Positions 59,629-64,000 of a stretch of DNA of 64,000 nt are shown in pieces. Below the pieces are notes generated by a model that saw only the letters and a list, made by a program, of their open reading frames with translations, did no database searches and had not been told where the DNA came from. The stretch lies in contig NZ_JACHBL010000001.1 of assembly GCF_014200305.1 (NCBI RefSeq), positions 2,418,001 to 2,482,000 of the forward strand, written 5' to 3'. Origin of the DNA: Neomicrococcus lactis. Its GTDB lineage: Bacteria > Actinomycetota > Actinomycetes > Actinomycetales > Micrococcaceae. Both the position numbers and the translations under genes were made by a program. How positions within the stretch are numbered: the stretch's first letter is position 1; each line of letters begins with the position of its first letter.

Positions 59629-61677
59629 ATGGCTGTATACGCCCGTGCCTTTGTTGTGCCAACAACAACGGCGCTTGCAACCGTAATGCTCGTTTCCGGT
59701 CAGGCAGCTCAAGCAGCTGCGGCCGTTCCGCTCATCCAGCCAGGAGCTCAGCCCGCTGGCACCCCGACCGCCTTGAATGGCGCGAAGGCTGGCATGGTAT
59801 CCATGGCAACGACGTCCACTCGCGTGGTCTCACCGCTTGCGTCCGGAACTTACCGCTACTCCTCTGAGTACGGACCTCGTTGCATTCCTGTAGTCGGTGG
59901 CTCCACGTGGCACTTGGGCCAGGATCTTCCTGCCGACAGCGGCTCACCAATCTTCGCCGTGGCAGACGGCGTGGTCACCAAGACCAAGAGCGGAACGTCC
60001 TCTTCTTCTGGCTACATCGTGGTCAAGCACGAGATCGACGGCCAGGTTTTCTATACCGTTTACGTCCACATGTGGAACGCCAACACGCACGTAGCGGTTG
60101 GCCAGGCCGTCCGCGCGGGACAGCAGATCTCCGTAGTGGGAAGCTCCGGCCCCTCCACCGCACCGCACTTGCACTTCGAAGTGTGGAAGGGCGCTTGGTA
60201 CACGGGCACGCACATCGACTCGGCACAGTGGCTCTTGGAGCGCGGCGTCGACTTGAAGTCGAACGCATCCCGCGTTTACAACACCACCGTTCCTACGAGC
60301 TGTGGCTACTCGGCTAACGGAGGACAGAACTTGAAGGCCTCGGCGTCTTCCACGTCCTCGACCCTCGCATACTTGCCATCCGGCACGCTCATGACCGGTA
60401 TTCCGGGCGAAATGAGCAACGGCTACGTGCGAGTCAGCGCGAAGGGCTTTGTGGGTTGGGTTCCTCACCTCGGCGTACGTCCGTACACCGGCACCAGCGG
60501 ATTGCCGCCGGCGCCGACTCCACTCGATCCAAACTTCCCGATTAGCCCAGGTGTAGGCGGCGGTTCTACCGCTCCCACGCAGCCAACCGGATCCGTTGCC
60601 TCTGGCACGTACCAGACCACCGCGAACGTCAACATGCGCACCGGCGCTGGCACCACCTACGCTGTGCTGGCCACCGTTCCATCCGGAACGAACGTGTCCG
60701 TGATCGGTTCTGCCAACGGCTGGTACAAGGTCACCTACAACGGCAAGACCGGCTGGATGATCGACGATTATCTCAAGGCTGTCACTGCTGCACCTGCTCC
60801 AACCCCGCAGCCAGTTCCTGGTGTGGATACGCCAGCGCTGGGTACCTACAAGGCCAAAACGGACGTCAACATCCGTTCGGGTGCCGGCATGACCTATGGT
60901 GTGGTCAAGGTACTTCCAGTTGGTGCGCAGGTCACGGTCTCGGCATCCTCCAATGGTTGGCTCAAGGTGTCTTACGGCACCACCGCCGGCTGGGTTGCCG
61001 CAACCTACCTGGCTGTGGTGTCTGCACCAGCTCCGGCACCGGCTCCAACGCCTGTGACCTCCACCCCGACGCACGTCACCACGGTCAACCTCAACCTTCG
61101 CACCGGTCCTTCGACCACGAAGACTGTGATCACCGTGTTGCCAAGCGGCACGAAGGTCTCAGCACTGAGCACCTCCGGCAGCTACACGCAGGTTCAGGTC
61201 AACGGCAAGACCGGCTGGGTTGCTACCCAGTACATCAAGTCTTTGACCAGCACTTCGACTCCCGCTCCGGCACCGGCGCCAAGCAGCGGCACCACCATTG
61301 AGCTGCAGGACTCTGTGGCCATGAGGACCACCGTGAGCCTGAACATGGTTTCGGCACCTCGCGATGGCGCTTCCCGCGTACGCATCTTGAGCGCGGGCGT
61401 GACGGTCATGGTTGACGCCACGAGCGGCAACTACTCGCGTGCCACCTACAACGGCACCACAGGCTGGATCCCAACCTCCCAGCTCAAGGAAGTTCTTGCT
61501 CGCACCATGACCGCCACCACGGCAGTCTTCTTCCGCACGGGACCGGGTAACACCTACGCGAAGGTCGGCACCATTCCTGGTGGCGGTTCCGTAGTGGTTG
61601 ACGGTGAGCAGGGTGGCTGGATGCGCGTGACCTACCAGGGTAAGACCGGCTGGGTTTACCAGACGTTCTTGAAGTAA
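59629..61677 (+). CDS. secreted M23-family peptidase with multiple SH3b domains, 682 aa
   Basis: Signal peptide (about 1-33, ending GQAAQAAA), then a lysostaphin-type M23 domain (about 70-210) with the zinc ligands of HLGQD and HLHFEVW and the YVHM strand. The rest (about 225-682) is a chain of SH3b-type repeats, at least five, each with NxRxG and GWxxxxYL segments, joined by Pro/Ala/Thr linkers (APAPTPQPVPG). It should cut peptide cross-bridges and stay bound to the wall. ATG 59629 has GAGGAAG 6 bases upstream. Confidence 0.92.
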   Translation: MAVYARAFVVPTTTALATVMLVSGQAAQAAAAVPLIQPGAQPAGTPTALNGAKAGMVSMATTSTRVVSPLASGTYRYSSEYGPRCIPVVGGSTWHLGQDLPADSGSPIFAVADGVVTKTKSGTSSSSGYIVVKHEIDGQVFYTVYVHMWNANTHVAVGQAVRAGQQISVVGSSGPSTAPHLHFEVWKGAWYTGTHIDSAQWLLERGVDLKSNASRVYNTTVPTSCGYSANGGQNLKASASSTSSTLAYLPSGTLMTGIPGEMSNGYVRVSAKGFVGWVPHLGVRPYTGTSGLPPAPTPLDPNFPISPGVGGGSTAPTQPTGSVASGTYQTTANVNMRTGAGTTYAVLATVPSGTNVSVIGSANGWYKVTYNGKTGWMIDDYLKAVTAAPAPTPQPVPGVDTPALGTYKAKTDVNIRSGAGMTYGVVKVLPVGAQVTVSASSNGWLKVSYGTTAGWVAATYLAVVSAPAPAPAPTPVTSTPTHVTTVNLNLRTGPSTTKTVITVLPSGTKVSALSTSGSYTQVQVNGKTGWVATQYIKSLTSTSTPAPAPAPSSGTTIELQDSVAMRTTVSLNMVSAPRDGASRVRILSAGVTVMVDATSGNYSRATYNGTTGWIPTSQLKEVLARTMTATTAVFFRTGPGNTYAKVGTIPGGGSVVVDGEQGGWMRVTYQGKTGWVYQTFLK

Positions 61678-61688
61678 GCCTTAACAAC

Positions 61689-61730
61689 AAAGAGCCCGAC
61701 GTTACCTTTGAGGCAGCGGCGGGCTCTTTT
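61689..61730 (+). terminator. rho-independent terminator
   Basis: AAAGAGCCCG and its exact complement CGGGCTCTTT (61720-61729) plus one more T, with a 21-base loop that can also pair. Confidence 0.8.
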
Positions 61731-61763
61731 GTGCTTTAGGACGGCGTGAAAGTGCCAATGGTT

Positions 61764-62225
61764 TTAGGCGTTGAAGGACAAGCGGACCATCATCTCGCGG
61801 AAAACCACCTGCTCTTCGGGGCTGAGCGGAGCGAGGCTCTCGGCTTGAGCTTCTTGCGTACGCTTGCGCGCTTCTTTGAGGAGCTTGATGCCGTCCGGGG
61901 TGGCCGAGATGACCTTTTGGCGGCGATCGCGTTGATCTTGCTCGCGCAGGATGAGGCCGTTGGCCTCGAGGTCATCCACGAGGGAGACGATTTGCGACGG
62001 ATCCAGTGAAAGCATCTGCGCGAGTTCGCGCTGGGTTGGCTGGAGGTCGCTCGCCGCGAGGTTTAGTACCGAGTAGGAACGTACTTTCAACCCAAGATCA
62101 GCAAGTGCGGCGTTGGCCTTGGCGTTGGACACCGAGGTGACGCGGGCGATGAGGAACGTAACTTCTTCCGCAAGCGGACTGCGCGCGAGACGATCTAACT
62201 CCGTCTCAACGGGACTCTGTGTCAT
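61764..62225 (-). CDS. MarR family regulator, probable PhdR-like, 153 aa
   Basis: Winged helix (about 60-115: LQPTQRELAQMLSLDPSQIVSLVDDLEANGLILREQDQRDRRQKVISATPDG, with the basic wing). It is divergent from an SDR and an amidohydrolase gene, the arrangement of PhdR in Corynebacterium, which represses phenylpropanoid genes and responds to their CoA esters. AAGGAG precedes the ATG. Family is certain; the PhdR identity is inferred from context. Confidence 0.85.
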   Translation of the reverse strand: MTQSPVETELDRLARSPLAEEVTFLIARVTSVSNAKANAALADLGLKVRSYSVLNLAASDLQPTQRELAQMLSLDPSQIVSLVDDLEANGLILREQDQRDRRQKVISATPDGIKLLKEARKRTQEAQAESLAPLSPEEQVVFREMMVRLSFNA

Positions 62226-62307
62226 GCGGCGTGCTCCTTAGGTCTGAAGGCAAGTTCCATCCTAAGAGAGAGCGTCGCTTCGGACTGAATTTTAGTTGAT
62301 GAAAATA

Positions 62308-62328
62308 ATCGTTGACTTTTTCAATGAT
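62308..62328. promoter_or_regulatory. candidate MarR operator
   Basis: ATCGTTG-N7-CAATGAT, 7-bp arms with one mismatch, in the 160-base gap between the divergent MarR and SDR genes, overlapping TTGACT at 62313. Confidence 0.45.
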
Positions 62329-62385
62329 ATTAGTGCAAAGTGGTTTTAGGCAAGGAATCTACAAGCACAATTATCAAGGAGCAAC

Positions 62386-63312
62386 ATGTCTGCACTGTCG
62401 GGAAAAGTCGCCATCGTCACGGGCTCGGGTCGAGGACTCGGTCTCGCATACGCTCAGGAATTGGCGCGCCAAGGCGCTGCGGTGATCGTCAATGACGTTG
62501 ATCAAGCAGTAGCTGACGCTGCCGTTGCAACCATCACGGAGGCAGGTGGCCAGGCTGCCGCCGTCGTGATCCCAGTAGGTACCACCGAAGCTGCACAGGC
62601 CCTCGTCAAGGGAGCCCTCGACAACTTTGGACACCTCGATATCCTCGTGACCAACGCCGGAATCCTGCGCGACAAGTCCATCCTCAAGATGACCGACGAC
62701 GATTTCGACGCAGTCATCAACGTGCACCTGAAGGGCACGTTCACGTGTGTTCGCGAAGCTTTCGCCTACTTCAAGGAAAACGGCGTGGCCGGCCGCATCA
62801 TCACCATTGGTTCTCCAACGGGCCAGCGAGGCAACTTCGGTCAGACCAACTACGCTGCGGCCAAGGCTGGCATCGTGGGCATGACCCGCACGTGGGCCAT
62901 CGAAATGAAGAAGGCTGGCGTCACCGCCAACACCGTCATTCCAGTGGCTGCCACCGAGATGACCCGCACGGTTCCTTACTTCCAGAAGGCTGTTGAAGCT
63001 CAGGACCGCGGCGAAGCAATGCCAGACTTCTTCCGCAAGGAACTGGGTTTCGGCACCGCTGAAGACGTTGCTGGCTTGATCGCATTCTTGGCATCTGATG
63101 CTGCGGCGAACATCACCGGCCAGGCCATCGGTGCCGGCGGAGACCGCTTGCAGTTGTGGTCCCACCCTGAAGCCATTGAGTCTGCTTACAACGACGGCGG
63201 CTGGACCGTAGAGGCGCTCACTGCCGGCTACCCATTCGCTGACAAGGCGCAGTCCGTGGGCGAGAAGTTCCCAGAGCTTCCAGCTGAATTGCAGCCAGAG
63301 GTTGCCAAGTAG
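62386..63312 (+). CDS. SDR oxidoreductase, probable PhdB-like 3-hydroxyacyl-CoA dehydrogenase, 308 aa
   Basis: Classical SDR: TGSGRGLGLAYAQELARQG cofactor loop, VNDVD (NAD preference), NAGI, and the catalytic TIGSPTGQRGNFGQTNYAAAK (S, Y, K). The peroxisomal 17-beta-HSD4-like sequence and C-terminal tail fit a 3-hydroxyacyl-CoA dehydrogenase. Beside a MarR regulator and an amidohydrolase it matches PhdB, which oxidises the beta-hydroxy CoA ester of p-coumarate or ferulate. Ribosome site AAGGAG. The link to the phd pathway is inferred. Confidence 0.85.
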   Translation: MSALSGKVAIVTGSGRGLGLAYAQELARQGAAVIVNDVDQAVADAAVATITEAGGQAAAVVIPVGTTEAAQALVKGALDNFGHLDILVTNAGILRDKSILKMTDDDFDAVINVHLKGTFTCVREAFAYFKENGVAGRIITIGSPTGQRGNFGQTNYAAAKAGIVGMTRTWAIEMKKAGVTANTVIPVAATEMTRTVPYFQKAVEAQDRGEAMPDFFRKELGFGTAEDVAGLIAFLASDAAANITGQAIGAGGDRLQLWSHPEAIESAYNDGGWTVEALTAGYPFADKAQSVGEKFPELPAELQPEVAK

Positions 63313-63313
63313 C

Positions 63314-64000
63314 ATGAGCGTTCGTTACGAAAGCGCTGTTGACGTCAGCGCGATTGTTGCACTGGATACCCATGTGCACTTGGAATGCGATAGCCATGGT
63401 CACTTGGCCATGCCGGATTCGTTCTTTGAGGCATCGGCAAAGTACTTCAAGGCTGAAGAGCGCACGCCCACTTTGGATCGCATCGCGGGGATCTACCGCG
63501 AGCGAAAGATGGCCGCCGTCGTCTTCACCGTGGATGCTCGGACCGCGCTCAAGCACGATCCGAACTCCGTGGATGAGCTTGTGGCGGATGCCCAGCGCAA
63601 CAACGACGTGATTATTCCGTTTGGCACCGTGGATCCTTTGATGGGTGCGGAGGCGATTTCCGAAGCGCGTCGTCAGCACGAAGAGCTGGGTGTGCGGGGC
63701 TTCAAGTTCCACGCATCCCTGCAGGCTTTTGACCCATCAGCCGCCGAGCACTACCCGCTGTGGGAAGCGCTCCAGGAAATCGGACTGCCATGTGTATTCC
63801 ACACCGGCCAGAACGGAATGGGCGCAGGTCTTCCCGGCGGTGGCGGCATCAAGCTGAAGTATTCGAATCCACTCTTGTTGGATGACGTCGCAGCGGACTT
63901 CCCCAACCTGCCGATCATCATGGCGCACCCATCGGTGCCGTGGCAGGAAGAAGCGAACTCGATCGCCACCCATAAAGCGAACGTCTACATTGACCTGTCC
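63314..64000 (+). CDS. amidohydrolase-family protein, probable PhdC-like beta-ketoacyl-CoA hydrolase (3' end outside window)
   Basis: 229 codons up to the right edge without a stop. The N-terminus carries the metal HxH of amidohydrolases (ALDTHVHLE) and later GFKFHAS, FHTGQNGMG and MAHPSVPW, the His ligands of the amidohydrolase-2 barrel. The ATG overlaps the SDR stop region by about one base (TAGCATG). In Corynebacterium and Rhodococcus such a protein hydrolyses 4-hydroxyphenyl-beta-ketoacyl-CoA to give 4-hydroxybenzoate-type acids. Here this would supply the substrate of PobA. Confidence 0.8.
   Translation, partial: MSVRYESAVDVSAIVALDTHVHLECDSHGHLAMPDSFFEASAKYFKAEERTPTLDRIAGIYRERKMAAVVFTVDARTALKHDPNSVDELVADAQRNNDVIIPFGTVDPLMGAEAISEARRQHEELGVRGFKFHASLQAFDPSAAEHYPLWEALQEIGLPCVFHTGQNGMGAGLPGGGGIKLKYSNPLLLDDVAADFPNLPIIMAHPSVPWQEEANSIATHKANVYIDLS

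Overview
The window is actinobacterial chromosomal DNA, most likely from a Micrococcaceae species (Arthrobacter or a relative). The evidence is moderately high GC with TAC/GAC/GTC-rich codon use, frequent GTG and TTG starts, several genes that look leaderless, a fused pcaL gene in a pobA-pca cluster, a BioY-BioMN biotin transporter with a BioQ-type operator, and IS1249-like and IS481-family insertion sequences. I read about 60 protein genes, one tRNA gene, one probable pseudogene fragment and one truncated ferritin gene. Both ends cut genes: an MBL-rhodanese fusion at the left and an amidohydrolase at the right.

Layout. 1-6.7 kb: sulfur-related rhodanese, a small cysteine-rich protein, an MFS exporter, an acetyltransferase, an AI-2E-type permease and a Ktr/Trk potassium pair. 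6.8-13.7 kb: an accessory region beginning at tRNA-Ala(GGC). An IS481-family element sits at the tRNA 3' end between 15-bp direct repeats and has been entered by two IS1249-like elements. Next come a DUF1697 gene, a decayed dapA-like fragment and a membrane-anchored thrombospondin-type-3-repeat protein with a C-terminal nuclease-like toxin domain and no visible immunity gene. 14.3-18.9 kb: a tightly overlapping operon, bioY - acyl-CoA ligase - thiolase-like - bioM - bioN - CHY zinc finger, behind a BioQ-like operator. 19-38 kb: housekeeping and stress genes, including a CopB copper ATPase with a CsoR-like operator, a TetR/oxidoreductase pair, malic enzyme, a methyltransferase, a ferredoxin reductase-desaturase pair, PutP and a polysaccharide deacetylase. 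38-41.5 kb: a membrane-bound FMN glutamate synthase-like protein and a secreted glycerophosphodiesterase.

41.7-54.3 kb is a complete 4-hydroxybenzoate/protocatechuate branch of the beta-ketoadipate pathway. PobA makes protocatechuate, PcaHG opens the ring, PcaB and the fused PcaL carry it to 3-oxoadipate, and the separate pcaI-pcaJ-pcaF group (order FIJ) activates and cleaves it to succinyl-CoA and acetyl-CoA. Two IclR regulators sit beside the two halves, and palindromes upstream of pobA and pcaF look like their operators. At the far right, a MarR regulator, an SDR and an amidohydrolase match the phenylpropanoid (phd) pathway of Corynebacterium, which would feed 4-hydroxybenzoate into PobA.

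The most unusual signals are: (1) arrays of a GACGTC-centred repeat with fixed 53/45-bp spacing that flank the pob-pca block; (2) a thiolase-like protein in the biotin operon that lacks the second catalytic cysteine and the conserved asparagine; (3) the orphan surface toxin; (4) the nested insertion sequences at tRNA-Ala; (5) an 11:1 strand-skewed decamer CGTCGTCGTA.
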